From Varroa destructor (lineage: Eukaryota > Arthropoda > Arachnida > Mesostigmata > Varroidae): a stretch of DNA of 64,000 nt. This document shows, piece by piece, positions 26,615 to 40,834 of this stretch. Location: assembly GCF_002443255.2 (NCBI RefSeq), contig NW_019211457.1:40089126-40153125 (forward strand), written 5' to 3'. Positions within the stretch are counted from its first letter, which is position 1. Every line of letters starts with the position of its first letter. A program made the translations under genes and the position numbers. Under the pieces are notes generated by a model. It saw nothing but the letters and a program-made list of their open reading frames with translations. It was not told where the DNA came from and ran no database searches.

Positions 26615-27727
26615 TACTAGCATACAAACTGACCTCTGAAAACGGGAGCGGCTGAAGTATTCCGTCGTCGATCTCGGCTAAACAGTGCAGGTAAATCAAG
26701 TTTCAGCCACGTTGCTTCAAGTCAAACGAGCCTAAACAGCTTGGTCCACCATGACAGGTCCTGGAAGCAACGCTAGACAGACGTACCGAACTCTGTCGTA
26801 GGGGAAGGGAACAAGCGAGACAAAGCGAAAACGTTTCTAGGTTAGGCGATTGACTTAATATGTTGTAAAAGGTCGTTCACTCAAGGATCTGCATTTTCGA
26901 CTATTCATATAATGAACGACGTGATCTGGGTAGCCAATGCGCCTCTGTGAGTTCGTTGCCATGGTGACCAAAAATAACGACCATGCTGGCACACTGGATC
27001 AGATCTTAACCCTAGCAGAAATAGTTACTATATATTGATGATCAGAAAAATAAAGAATAAACGAAAAACAATGTTAATAGTTACTTTTTAGATTTCTATG
27101 CCGCATCTTGAGTTGTGTGTTCGTAAGTGTTGGACAAACCCGAGGCCCGTTCCAGTTAGACTTCGCATGAGAGCAAATTCTTGATTCTACATAATAGATG
27201 ACTTCGAAACTTATCTATATAAAGATAATAATCGAAAGTGCGTCGAAAAATGAAATAAACTACTTAAATTATACATTATGAACTTAAAATGCTATATATG
27301 CACCAAGTATTATTATTATTATGTGTATTTTCTAAGACAAAAAGTGTTCATGTGGACACACCGTGTTGTCAAGCTGTTTGATACAAACGAGTCACGACGG
27401 CCAAGTCCCAATAACCCTAAAGTGATTTTTATGCTTCGTTCTCAGATATTTCATCGTCCTTCACAACGAATAGACAAATTTGAATCGCTAATGTGCGTCG
27501 CCTGGAGTGCGGTGCCGTAGTAACCGTAAACATGTGGCAATCGCTCGTTCATATTTCAGCTTTCGCAAATGCCGTTTGATGGGTCTGTTGGAAAAATTTC
27601 AGCTAAGTTCAGTGAAGCCCACTTCGGCTAGACTTTCTAGTGGGTCCCGCTCCTTAGTATTACACCGAATAGGTAATTTCGAACAAAAACTCGCACAGTA
27701 AAAATGGTCGGAAGCGTTAAAAATAAC

Positions 27728-27728
<1 letters not shown>

Positions 27729-27760
<32 letters not shown>
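27729..27760. repeat. Poly-A run of 32
   Basis: An uninterrupted run of 32 A. It could be the tail of an old retroposed copy or simple slippage; I see no target-site duplication or recognisable source sequence beside it. Confidence 0.85.
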
Positions 27761-27761
<1 letters not shown>

Positions 27762-30700
27762 AAAACCTAGTCCCGACTATGGAGCTAAAAATTTATGAAG
27801 ATCGTTTTACGTTGCTCGACCAAAGCGGGGCGGATGCTGTCTACTATTAATCTAACAGACTACACGTCATTTCTGTGTACGTGAGTCACACGCACGTAAC
27901 AAAATGATTAGTCATGGTAGTCTCGATTCAGTACGAAACCCTCGATTGACGTCAACGTCTTTGCTGTTTTGTTTCTATTATGGACGTCAGTTCATAACAA
28001 CAATAACAACAGTACCGAACATCGGTTCCTACCGCGGTGTTCTTTATCAGTTGCTGTTCGTGTAGAAGGCACTGCAAGAACGACATGGCTCATCATCATA
28101 CTATAATTAATAGGTATCGCTGAGTTGTTGATCGCAGTTACCCACTTAGGGAACGAAAACATTACCGGTAATGAACGCAAGCGAGCGCCTGCAATCGACC
28201 GGACCAAATTAAGGTTTCCATAATACATATAGCGATCCTGTTAAAGTGGTCTTTCTCCGTTTCGCTACGATATAACGCATGTTTTCTCCAGAGTTAAATG
28301 GGATTGATCTAGAATGAAGTAAGTCACACGTTTGCAGATTTGATCCCCAACACCCTGGGACGTTACTCGAATATCGTGCTATCGTTTTTTTTTTTATTAT
28401 TTATTTATTATTATCTATTAATGGTATATGGATAAACGTTTGTTACTTTAAGATCTACATATGTATACATCTCGACCTCAGCTGCTAATCTTTTGATACC
28501 AATTAAGGTGTTTTGTTCTTGGTGTCAGCCACTATTTCTCGATTTAACTAGCTGGTACGTTTTGGTTGTTACCGCTGCCGACGTGTTTTGTCTTTAGCAG
28601 TAAACTCGTTACTTCGGTTAGTTGTTGTTCGTGTGAGGCTTCGCATATTAAATTATTCTCCCTTAGCCAATGCTCGACTTCTTCAGGACCTTCGACGTTG
28701 GAGTCTCTCAGCTTTGCTACTACCGAAGCCGTGAGGTGCGTACGCTGGAACTCATACGCATATAGTCACGCCCTCCTATTATTATTATTCTATTATTTAG
28801 TGAAGTGTCCTCTCACCCAGTTCATCATTCTCTAACGGAGGCAAAACTTCGTTAAGGCTGACAAATAACAGAGATCAACGGTCATTCACTTTGTTTTCGA
28901 TTTTACAGGAGCGCTCCATTATTTATGAGCCGTTGCTTTCAAATGTGCCTCTGACCAAAATATATGAAATAGATCAGCGCGATGAGTGTTTACGTTAAAA
29001 CCAGATCGGTGGGTGGACTGATCTGGCATACTACATTGCAAGATCAATCTCCATTGATTTTCGCACGGTAATCTCTACTAATTAACAACCTCTCATTGTT
29101 TATATGTGGTTGTGAGTCATGTTTTTTCTCTTTGACCTTTTTAATTGTAGCTTTGTTTACTTGTATTTACGGTTATTTACTATTTGTTTTTCGTCTACGA
29201 AACATTCACATCTTCATCGCAATCGTGGATCGTTTCCCAGAAGACTAACCAAATCACTTCTTGTGATGTTTGTCTTCTTCTGGATAGCCTTATTTAGTGC
29301 CTTGTTCTTACCTCATGCCTGCTTTAGCTTATTTAAATAAGGACTAACAACTCATTTTTTCCATTTACGCTACATATAGTTGCTCTGGTATAACTACTAA
29401 TGACAATGTATTATATTGATGCCCAAGATAACAGAACAATGGCAATCGTCATCGTGGATTTTCGAAGACATAGCATCGTTTCGAGGCCACTCAGGGCTTC
29501 CACAGTTCGGAGCCTCTTGGCAATTTTTTTTATTACGCCCTGGTTTGATTATGGCCTTCCATTGTTAATTTAGAACAATACGAACGAATAATAGTGCTCA
29601 ATTTCCCTACTTTAAGCACACCGTCCATGTTTTATTATAGTAGTCGCATTAACTAATATGTTTTACTGATTTAGCGACAACGGCTTTAAGGGAGCAATAG
29701 TTTCTTTGATTACCAGTAAGGTTCTTATTAATTGAGGTGTTTTTCCATACATGAGAAATAATGATTATTCGTTGGTAATATTGACAAAAGTTCCTTCTTC
29801 GCGCTCCGCAAAAATATAGTTACATCCTTTTCTAGACTATCGACACATTTATCTTTATATATTTTTTTCATTTTCTGTTTCCTTTTAGTAAATGCGTCTT
29901 TAATTGACTTCGTTTACCATGCGTTATTTTTACGCGTCTTCAAATTTATTTTTCGCTTCGTAAGCAGCAATGCTAGGATCATCTTCGCTAGATCTGCGGT
30001 TTGATTTAAAAAAAAAACTTGTTAAAAAAAAGAAATTTTAGAATTCCTAACTATTCGGACCTTCTAAAAGCATTCTGCATTTTCCTTTGACGCCATTCTA
30101 ATATACGTCACAAACGCGTTTGCAGCGATCCTATTCTCGAAACTTACTCTGTCAAAAAAATACTGGCCATGATGTTGGCCAGAATCAATCTAAATCACAT
30201 ATTTTACGTAATAGAAGTCGTATCGGGTCGAAGTCGATGTCCTTTGAAAGCTGAGATGTGGCGGCAGCAGCAATATTAAAATTTTTAGAAATTCTCTATT
30301 AAAGCTTAGGATAAGGCGCCCTAAAGATAACTAAGGTTTTAGCAAACTATAGTAGGGCAAAAATTCTGCCCCGGCCCAGAAAAAAAAACTCTTGTTGTCC
30401 AAGATTGGAAGAAAAGACCCAAAGATAGTTGTGCCGCTTTTTGTTCTCGGAATTTCGATGTACAAGATGCTTCCCTAGCAGTCAATAAATTATGGAAAAA
30501 GTTGCTGAAATTATTATCAAGAGTTTAGCAAGGCCGACCTGTGAATAGTCATGGATTCAACAAAAATTAGACATTCACTGCCAAATAGTTTGAAAGCAAA
30601 TAGGATTCAATATTTATGTGCCACATGAATGAAGACGAACAAAAGATGTATTCGATCGTATCTTAAAAACAATTTATCACGGGTAATGAAAAATGTATTA

Positions 30701-30893
30701 CATGAGATAATTGTCTGCAAATAAAAAACGAAACCAAAAAAATATGTATACTTCGTGGTCAAAGGTAAAGCCAAAGACTGCCAACAAGATTATGACATAT
30801 AAGCCAACAGAAAGACGTCGTTTTCCAGCATGGCGATGCCAGACCACCTACGTCTTACCTACTTGGCAAAAGTTGAGAGAACTTGGAATGGCA

Positions 30894-30927
30894 AGTGCAA
30901 CAATCGGGGAAACCCGATTGTTGCACT
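30894..30927. repeat. Perfect 15-bp inverted repeat with GAAA loop
   Basis: The arm AGTGCAACAATCGGG (30894-30908) is followed by GAAA and then by the exact reverse complement (30913-30927). As RNA this would fold into a fully paired 15-bp stem capped by a GNRA-type tetraloop. It is not low-complexity sequence. It lies in an otherwise unassigned region. Confidence 0.85.
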
Positions 30928-33388
30928 ATCAGATTGTCATCTGTTTCTTCTTCTTCTAATACTTCTTAGATACTTTCTTTTTAGAGAGCTTTTTAATAAT
31001 ATTGATTTAGTTCCAATGAGAGAATGCAAAGGTCACTTGTTTTCTTCATAATTTTTCGCCCGGAGATCGTGGGGGTTTTACAGTATGGCAAGAGGGTATT
31101 GCCAGTATTGCCGTAGAAACGGCAGAACGCCATCGGCGTACGCTTAGCTTAGTAGTACTATTTGAAACTATCAAAAATGTTTGCTTTAATTTTTCGATAT
31201 GCAAATATAAGGTTTGTTTTTTACACAAAAATAGTGTATTTTCGAGACTCGAAACAATGATCCCCCTCCGATCTCTTTCAGCAAGCAACTTGGACGTCGA
31301 GGCTCGCCCGTCAAATATATAAATCTACTATCCGTTTCCTGCATTTCTCCGCTTTCCATTGTGATCAAGCTTCATGATTCATTTGCTTTCGTATCTAGGC
31401 TATTTCTTCCTTTGGTCCCATCGTATTGCTGACCGTCGGCTCCCCCTTCCATTCTACTCAATCCAATTCAGTGTTTACTACTCTATATCTATTCTATATC
31501 AAACAGATGCAGCCAGTGAAGTGATGCATACAAAGCAAACTTTGCTTTACTATTGGCGAAAAGGAAAAAAAAAAATATTTATCCATTGTGTTCTGGTTTA
31601 TGGTGGAAATCGTGGATCGAACAGAACCCGGCTAGCCCTATTTCTTTATAACGCTTTTGGTTATTACTATGATCATTATTGTGTGAGCGAGTTCTCGGAA
31701 TCGGTATAGTCTGAAGGACTTTCCCTACTGAAAGTTCTAACTGTAGTCCGATTAGTGTGAGTATCGTTATTCCTGGACCTCAGGCGGGCCCTTAATTTGA
31801 GATTCGTCTTGTTTGTAGTGTAACATGTTGCATCGGATTAAGGGCTCGACACAAAGCCTCTACTGGGTTCGAATAAGGCATTTAAAGGAAATCTGATGTT
31901 CAGCATCTGACCTTTTAGCTATTCGGTGAACTCCGTCATAATACGAGTATTTCAATGAACGAGCGCCGGGATGAACTGGGAACGTAATATAAATAAATGG
32001 CTATTGTTAAGGATGAGAGGACCTGAACATGGTCTCAAACTAGTCGACAAACAATGGAACACTTTCCATTGAAGATAGCATTGTCAGGGGTTGCTTCTTG
32101 CCTGGGGTCGGCTAATAGACCCATTCCTTTCAGTCAAGGTGCTTAAAATGAGCACAACTCCAAGCTCTGGGTAGAAATTTTCCCCCATAATATTCTAGCC
32201 GCCTAGACCGAGCCCGCATACGCAGTGGGTCGTTACCTATCCCACACAAGTATTGCTATTATCGGAATTAGTTAGGCGCCTTTTACGTTATATTAAATAA
32301 GGTAAATTTCTAAATATAAGCCAATTAGAATATTATTTCTAAAAAAAATCGCTTTAACACGTACCAAACGCAGTTGGGCGAGCAGAAAACACAGACCGTC
32401 TTTGGTATTCCTTCAGGTGCTCTAAGCATTGTGGTAATAAGTTCGGGCCGGCATCGCCAAAAAAGACTGGCCGGTAGCTACGAGAATACTATGAGACAAA
32501 CCATGATAGTCAGGCGCCGGAATTTTCGATACCCTGCTTCAATATTCAGTTAATGTCTTTTTTCACCTTTTTCGATATATATATTCTGAAATTAGGTCCC
32601 CTTAATTATCACGTTACCGGTAGACACTTCTATCCGGAAGGAGCCTATGAACATCATAGGCCAGATGTCTATGACTGCATCCACTGCTTGGCTTCGCTAC
32701 TTGCCTATCGCTATACCTGACTAACAGAAGGGATAACTCCAATTAGAATAAAATGTGTCAACTCGAAATGTCAGGAAAAAATACAAAAATTGAGTCGGCT
32801 AAACAGCCGTTAGCTGTCATTTTGATGTTAATTATATCCAGGCTAGTTCATGCGTTACTCAGGCGTCTGTGGGTAGAGGGATGTTCTTCCAGAGGAGTCC
32901 ACTGTCGTTTTCGACTGATCACTTCGAACTGTCGTCGGCGCTTGAAAAATACATAATCTAATGTTAGGCGTCTAATAACAATGATCGTAAAGGTCATTGT
33001 TAAGTTTTATAGGGTCTCATAAATCATTGAGAGCGAGCTTAGCAAAGCTACTTCGTTACCTGATGAACTTAATTAAAATTGGTCAGCCAATAATACACTT
33101 GTAATGGTAAGGTTATTTCATAATTGCCTCCTTGCTTATTGATTATATAATTGCAGACCTATCTTAATTAAAAAAGAAATTTTTTTAAACACACACACAT
33201 CGATATAGTACACAACGAGGGAAAAGGTAAGTTTCTCACGCCCCTTACTGATACCAATAGGAACTGATACTGTGGTTAAGTATAGGGTATTAGCTCGTTA
33301 GTGATTTAGGAGGCGGAAAACATCAATTATTCACAGTTGTGTATCACTTCAACATATAACAATCGTAACAAAAAGAAACATATAAAAA

Positions 33389-33420
33389 GTAATAATAATA
33401 ATCGTAATTATTATTATTAC
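33389..33420. repeat. Inverted repeat of TAA/TTA triplets
   Basis: A 14-base arm (GTAATAATAATAAT), a CGTA loop and a perfect complementary arm. The arms are a trinucleotide repeat, so chance formation by slippage is plausible. Confidence 0.7.
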
Positions 33421-34502
33421 CTAAAATTTAAGTAATCTTAAGCAGGTTAGTTAAACAGAATTTAAGCTATACTTCGGGCTAGCTTTGTAACACCGCTAAA
33501 CCAACTGTAAAATGGGAGACACATACATTAAATAGAGACAAAAGTACGTTGTACATTGTATCCTCAAGGTCGATGCAATGTATATCCTAGTACTATCGTT
33601 ATTAAATTTAAAAGTGCTACCTATAAGAACTTCCCTACGAGACGGAACACCAGTTGCCCTCAAGAAACATTCATTATGGGAACTTCGAGTACTTTTGTTC
33701 TGAAGAGTTTAACGACAGAACCACTAGGAAAAAATTTTTTACTCAATTTATTCGACTTGGTCAACGACTTCCGCTGCTGCTCATTCGGTGGTTGTTGTTG
33801 CAGGCGAAAAAATCTGGCATTAAGTTCTAGCGAGAAGTCTATCTTCAAATTTCATAAAAGGGAGAGAGGGGACAGGGGTTGGAATTTGCGTGACAGAAAC
33901 AGCAAAGGGTGATCCATAGGAGTTAGCTAGTAAGACTATTATTGCATGTGAGTAGTGACCGGCTGAAGGACAAAAGCACACTTTCATCACTATTGACTCT
34001 ACATGCACCTATATGGTATATTGTATGAAAAAGATAGTTCCTTTCCTAATAACTAAGAACGTATGGAACATGAACGAAAACAGAAAAGTAACGGCGGATA
34101 ATGACTTCACCGATGGTAATCTTATCAAAACTCATTTGGAGATATAGGTGAACAAAGTGGAAGTATAATGAATTATAAATTGTGCCCCGAATTTTCTACA
34201 AGTATAGAAATTCAGAGATAACTATCTAGACAAAAATTATAACGGCACGAATTCTGATCAGGGTTGCTCTTTATGTTACGTCTCTGTTAGAAAATACAAA
34301 GAGTTGTGTAACTTCCACACTGTACGCGATACGATAACGATTAAGTTATGGGGGGATGGATTGGCCTCACGTCCATGAAATAGCTACCGCTGACGCCCTC
34401 TATATACTATTAGACAGAACATACTGTATTATGCACCTTCGATTTAGTCGTCGCCATAATGGTTTATAGGTTCGATTTCAATGGTCCATTTTCTCTATAA
34501 TG

Positions 34503-34515
34503 CCCCCCCCCCCCT
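34503..34515. repeat. Poly-C run of 13
   Basis: Thirteen consecutive C in an AT-rich setting. Confidence 0.8.
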
Positions 34516-34949
34516 TCCTTCTCTATCCGTCTAATAAATTATAATGCCACGATTCGAACATTCATTAATCAGGCGAATTATCAGCATAAGTAATATAGAG
34601 CTTTCTATGAATGGGGTTCGTATAACTGCTATCCACCGACCCAAGCTGGTTCCATTTCGCCTATGTAAATCATCGTTTTAGAGAATTCTCACGAAATTAG
34701 ATTCCTTTAAAAAAGTGTGGTATCGTATGAGTCATAGTCGAGTGTTTTTTTATTCTCTTATAATAGTAAATTCATTACAGTGTTAGTATGTTTTTATTTC
34801 TGTCCAAATAAACGAGACATTACTGTTTTTCCGCTGTTTTCTGCTACGTATGTATACAGTATGACTGCATATATCGATTCACTGCCACACTGCGTGACAG
34901 CCCTTTTTCAGATCCTCTGTATTTTTTACCTCCCTGTCTCGTATCCACA

Positions 34950-35530
34950 CATTGAATTCAAAGGGCTTACGAGCTCTCTTCGTTTCACTACATCGGGGCC
35001 CCACTGGGCCCCTAACTCATCGACTTCTACAATACAGTTTCTACAGAAGATTCCGCGCGCCCGTTTGTGGACTCATTGTCTGTTGAAAACATTGTTTTAC
35101 TTCTTATCCAAGATTCGTCAGCCGGGATAATCCGCGCCGATCGCTTCGAGTCAGTAGCTGCTCACGCGTTTGCTTTCGGAGCGTCCTATGGGCCCTGCCG
35201 AAACGCGACAATTTACGTGAATGTCGCGTTACACCGGCCGACGATGCGATCCGCACGTGCGTTTCCTATCGACTGTCTCTATCTATAGGTGTATTTCTTC
35301 TCGCGTTGGAACCAACGGCAGCAGCGAAGGCTGTCAGTACGACAACACTGCTAGGGATGATGGCTATGGGTCTAGTGGTGTGTTTCATACGGCTGACTTC
35401 GTCTTATGGTTCTCGCCCTGACGTGGTCATTACGATCGGGGACGTCAGGGGAGGAGAGTCCCATTGGCTTTGCCTTTTGGTACGGCAAGCGTACTTTCCT
35501 TGGTTTTACAGATCCTATACTTAGTTAATA
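34950..35530 (+). promoter_or_regulatory. CpG-richer patch upstream of the myosin-like gene
   Basis: Base composition changes here to GC- and CpG-richer sequence than the surroundings, about 0.7-1.2 kb before the first recognised neck exon. Open frames run on all three + frames but none resembles a known protein. It could be a promoter or first-exon region of the downstream gene, or unrelated. Confidence 0.2.
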
Positions 35531-36179
35531 CACAGTGATAGGCGACCAGAACTGGAGAGAAGGCGGGATTCCTCTCTCTCTTATTCTGAGCTGTGAAAAA
35601 ATTACCTTAGACAATTGGATAACAATAGTATGGTTGGTGGTACATGCCCGCTGGGTCTATCGTTTTTGAAAACCGATTTATTCATTGTTAGATACACGGT
35701 CGGGTAGTAGCAGTGTCGCTTTCCTTCCTTGTCAGCTAACAGGACAGTCTCTCCTAACTTGTGAATTGTTTACAGCTGGGTTTTCCGGCTTTGAACTGCT
35801 CGTTCCTGTTAAAAAGGATTACAACAACCTTTGAAAAGGATACACAACAGCCGAAATTCGACGTAGAACGCAGCTATCGCAATTCACGCGATCTGAAGTT
35901 TGATCGATACTTGTCCGTTTCTAGGTGCTACATAACTCGATTTTTTTACTCATTTTGTACGACGAACTGCTGTGAAAGGTTGTGCAAAGTAAAGCGAAAA
36001 GAGTACGATAAATATTGATATCTGAGGGATCTTTTCTACGTAAACGCCTGTGCCTACGCTGGAAGTTAACGGTGAACACATGGCGACTAAAGGATGGCAA
36101 TAGTTCGCCTTTGAATGTAGATTACGGGCGAGCTACGAGTGTGAGCAGGTCAACACGTACTACCAGTTAACGATCGTTC

Positions 36180-39100
36180 TTGATCAGCTCTACGTATAAG
36201 ATGTTTCCAGTAACCAGAAGTCAGACAGCTGCGGACTCCAAACCCCAAAAATGGATGCGGAGGTTTACGGAGCTACTACCTGAAAGAATACGCAGTATGT
36301 CGACGCCTGCCACGCTTATCCAATCACAGATTCAGGCCTATATTGCTCGGAAAAGGTACAAACATATGAAGAAAGCGGGTGAGTTGAAGCATCACTGCCT
36401 GATCACATCGCACAGTTACGGATAGACCTTGGATCACTAACATGAATCGTGGATCATTATCTAGATACGCTACACGCAACAAGTAACTAATGAAACGCGT
36501 TTTTGTGACTAAAATGAAAGAGCGGTTTGTCTTGGTCGAAAGCCAGTGCCCACTACGCAATCGAAGTAATAATATTACCATAACCAATTCCATTACGCGA
36601 GCACGTATTCTTTCCCATCGATTTTTGTTGGTGTCATCATTAAGCTACGAATTTTCACCATTTCAAACGATCCGGATTTGTCGATCTACAATTCGGTTCG
36701 GACCTTCACCGGCAAAATAAACAATTCAGCCAGTCAACGTGTGAACTAAAAGACACTCATCAGAAAAAAACACGCTAGAAAAATTAGGAAAGCAAACCGG
36801 GTATAGATTACTGAAGAGGGGAAAGAGCTGAGCTTGAGGCGCCCTAATGATGTGAACGTCTCTGGGTAAACTCATAGTCGGAAGGAATACGACTGGACGA
36901 GATAGACCTGAAAGCTCTACACGAAAGTTCCATTGTATCCAGATAATGCTGGAGAACCGTAAGCTGCGCACGTCCTCTTGTTACCCATATCTTAACCTGA
37001 ATTGGCTATACACCTGAAACTAGGAAAGGCTCTTAATTAAATTGTTGTCTATAAGACTTGTAAAATGAAATCACTTTATTTCGAGGTCTTACTAGCCCAG
37101 CTAATCCTTTCTGGTATAGCTATTGAAATTTCAATACGAAACTCTCGCATGCTCTAAATTCTGGATCTGTAAGAAGGAATAGTCATTGTCGAATCAGATT
37201 TGCTGTACGTTCAATTTCGGTTTGAAATGTTAGTAGTGATAGGCTCCAGCGAAAAGGCAAAGACTTCAATTTTGATAGAAGAAACGTGGTACGTGGACAT
37301 GGAATTTATCTGCTAAATATGACTGCTTGCGTTATTACCTTTGAATTTTTTCATCGTCTTCTAAAAAGCCCACGGGAACGTATTTGATCTTAGGGCAAAT
37401 ACATAATAGGATCGAAGGGAGCGATCTTCGACAAGGTATCGTTAGTTTCAGCTTGGCAGTAATACTTTTATAGCAACTATTATGTCTTGGTTAAGTGAGT
37501 CTGACGTTGTTTAATATAGCTTCGAAGTAATAACAGGGGCTAGTTATTATGATGATACTAAACTAATAGAGAAGACACAGCTGATGGGCGGTGCTTAAAC
37601 ATATTACCCTATCTGAAAATTTTTAAAAATGTACCTAATTTCGCAACCTACACATTCGAACAGTGATCAATCAAGTTGATCCTCTATTGATATGTTCATT
37701 TCTCAAGTAGATAATTATACGAATTTCAATAACTTGTTTAAGAATAGATGTGAACCCACAGACGTCAGCATTGTCTGAACGCTCAAAGGAAACGGGCGTG
37801 TAGCGTCATCTAGCATAACCGCTCGATGACGAAGACCACTTACTTTGTTCTCGGTAGTATTGTTTGGCTGAATCGTTTAGCTCATAAAATGCTAATGAAG
37901 GTCAAACATTAAACATTGGTACGCGCCTTGAGCTATGTTAGAAGATCCTCCTTTAATGGTCATCTAAGCAAAAAGTGTCTAGTATCAGCCTATTGTAGGG
38001 CAGAGCAACTGGAACAAGCGGGCTATTTAGTTCCAAAGAGCGGACATGCATTTACGTTTACAATCAATACCATTGCGTATCAAGTGGATTATCGCTAATT
38101 AGATTCTTACAATTTTTTCTCACAGCGATTCGGATTCAGTGTTCATGGAAGCGTCTTCAGGCTGAGCGAGAGCTCGAAAAGCGGAGAAAGGCAGCGGAGA
38201 TTATTCGCAGGTACGCAAATGCAAGGTCAGCGATCCGAAATCGCATATCTATGATGACGCAATAGACACGTGTATCAAAAAGGGAGTTTAAATAATCGAG
38301 AAGAACAAAGATGTAGAAGAGGTCATACTTGTATATGCGCTGGGGCAAAAAAACCGGCTAGATATAAGAATCATTGTTCCCTATGCAGTTATCTGGATGC
38401 CTTTTCGAGGGTCCCCCAAAGGGGGTGGACTACAGTTAGCTATTGTCAGGACACATATATTATTATTATATTATGCACTATTATTATATATATAAAGGAG
38501 GTCATTATTTATATTACTCTATAATATAAATAACGACTTCCTTTAGAAGTGTTTTTTATTGTCCAAGAAAATTACAAGCTGTTTTCATGCTATCAGTATA
38601 TCATACCAGATTCGAAATTATAGTTGAGGCACGAACAAATGTTTCAACTTTGGTGTATTAACAACAAACACTTTCGGGTCTTTGAAAACAATGGTTTTAG
38701 CTGGATAATCGCTATTCAAGGGAAGCAACATGATTCCAAGCGGAATTACTACCACAATTCCCGAAGCATGCTGAAGGATTAACACACAGTAAATCCGTTA
38801 CCAATGATTTATTAACGGGCAAGGGGCTCTGGGATACGCCTCGTTAGAATCGCTTGCTTCAGTCAAGGTCCCCTGCACAAGGGCATTTCCGAAGTGCCAT
38901 AGCCGGTGCTCGCACGAGTTGTTTCGACTCGAACCAGAAAAGAAAATTGCTATTTTGTGCGATGATTCCTGATGGAAGAATTTGTATTTACTTAAGGCTT
39001 ATTTACTGACTCGTTACATGTGTCAGGTACCAGCCGTTGCACAAGTTCTACATTGTGAATTGTCTATTCGAAGGACGAGAGCATCTGCCACAATAGTACC

Positions 39101-40801
39101 TTTAATATACGACACAATGCTTTCAAAACACAAAAGGCTTCTATCTAGCAGGTATATTTTTAAAATCTATCTTTTTAGAAGCATTGATCATTTCTACGAT
39201 TCCATTCGAAGTTGTACAACTTTTTACGCCTGCGTTATTGGATCGCGCTGCCTATTTTGAATCTGCGCTTGTCTTCTATTTATCTCGTATAAGTTACTAC
39301 ATTAAAATTATTGTAGTTGGGCATTTCAAGTAACGAAGTTACTTTATGTGTTCGCACGTTACAGTTTCATCAAAGGGTTCATCATGAGAAAAAATCCAGA
39401 AAGTGACGTGAACAGACAGGTACGTAATTAGGGCATACACTGTGATACACATTACTTAGCTCCAATAAGAAGTGTTCTTTGTGAAAAGCTAAATAAAGCA
39501 TTTATTGGTATCCTCATTTTTCTATAGTTATTCTTTAAGTACACCTTCATTTTCACGTTATGCTTACTATTTTGCTTTCTCTCTCTTTTTTGTCTCTCTG
39601 TCTCACCTGCCTCGTGTTTAGATCGGCCATATGATTGCGCTGGCCCTGCGATGCTTTTTTCTAAAGTGATCCATGTCTATCGAGGTTATTTCTCGCATAG
39701 ATCCTGCTGAAGTGAAAATGAGTGTTCTAAGTTATCATTTATATATAGTAACTACGTTTTCGTAACGAAGCTTAATATGCTTTTTATGGAGACAAAGCGC
39801 CCGAGGTGGCTCCTTACGACGAGTTGAAGTCGCAAATAGGAACAATAACGTTTCTCGTGCGTCAGAATTGTTGGAACTCTTTAGAGAAGCAAAAGGTAAA
39901 GTTGAAAATCTTATAGAAAAAATGCCGCATGTTCTACAATCTGCCCATTGGAGCGTCGTATTTTTTTGCAGCATTTATTGCGCGACGGAAACGGGTGGCT
40001 GCGTAATAGTAACATGATAATCCTTGCGTAGTTGTCATCCTATTAAACATTTCATACGATGTTCTGCTATTTCACTAAATCTACTATATATTTTTCTGCT
40101 ATATTTTCAAATCTTTGATCGATTGAAAGTTGTCAGTTGACGGCTGTATCTTTAATCCATTGCTCAACAAATTCTGAGCCAAGTTGAAACTTACAGGACC
40201 AAGGCCTACTACTGAAACACGGGTTCCAGTCTTTAATTTCGGCAAAAATTGAGACATGTTGGGTTACTATACGCTACGTAGTAGGGCGTAGAAGTATTCT
40301 CAATGCATATACTATATGTTGAAATAAGAATATTTGGTGTCTTTTATAAGTAGCATCTATAAAAGCGGTGTCAAGATTTACTTATGCTATTTTTATTACC
40401 ATGATTTTATTATAATAAGCATTTCACTGATAATTCCTGGACACGCTACGAAAGAAATAAAAAGCCTATGTTACCTAAAAAGGGTCGTACAGACTGTGTG
40501 GTGCTCTAAGGCCAATTTACCTTTTAGACAGTTATGGAAATGGCAGTCTTTTTTGCTAATTAGCATCTGTGTAATTCACCGAGCCTGTATGCACACATTA
40601 AACACGATCCGTTGTTGCCAACAGTAAAATATCTAGCTGCGATAGTTTTTTTTTTCTCACAAGCTTTCGGGCTAATGTGTGCCCGGTACAAGCTAAGGCC
40701 GCGATCAATCGCGGCTACACGCCCATCGAATCAACTAGCTTCCTTTGACTTTTGTCGTTGCATAGTGTTGCCAATGAGAAATATGCAAAACAGTATGGGA
40801 G

Positions 40802-40834
<33 letters not shown>

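Larger units (their letters stand above)
20934..34900. other. Long stretch dominated by non-coding sequence and repeats
   Basis: About 14 kb with no protein I recognise. Open frames that could be exons are at 21069-21374 (ends SALMDSFSQIY, stop) and 25344-25622 (ends RRGGLATILS, stop); neither has family similarity I can name. I looked specifically for myosin motor motifs (GESGAGKT, LEAFGNAKT, DIFGFE, FIRCIKPN) and saw none. Repeats and hairpins in this interval are listed separately. A locally CpG-richer patch is at about 23000-23550. Confidence 0.45.

Noticed and set aside
31374..31709. 111-codon + strand frame containing KKKIFIH, similar to the myosin converter motif TKIFIR
   Set aside because: Surrounding residues do not match the converter, and the similarity comes from a run of A.
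39780..39900. Segment ending SRASELLELFREAK before a GT donor, resembling the EASELLREL part of MYO1C
   Set aside because: The real counterpart (EASQILQALHRR) is the start of exon 41771-41893, preceded by the correct LPESVMDKSWPEAP exon at 41467-41568; both phases fit, and this segment does not.
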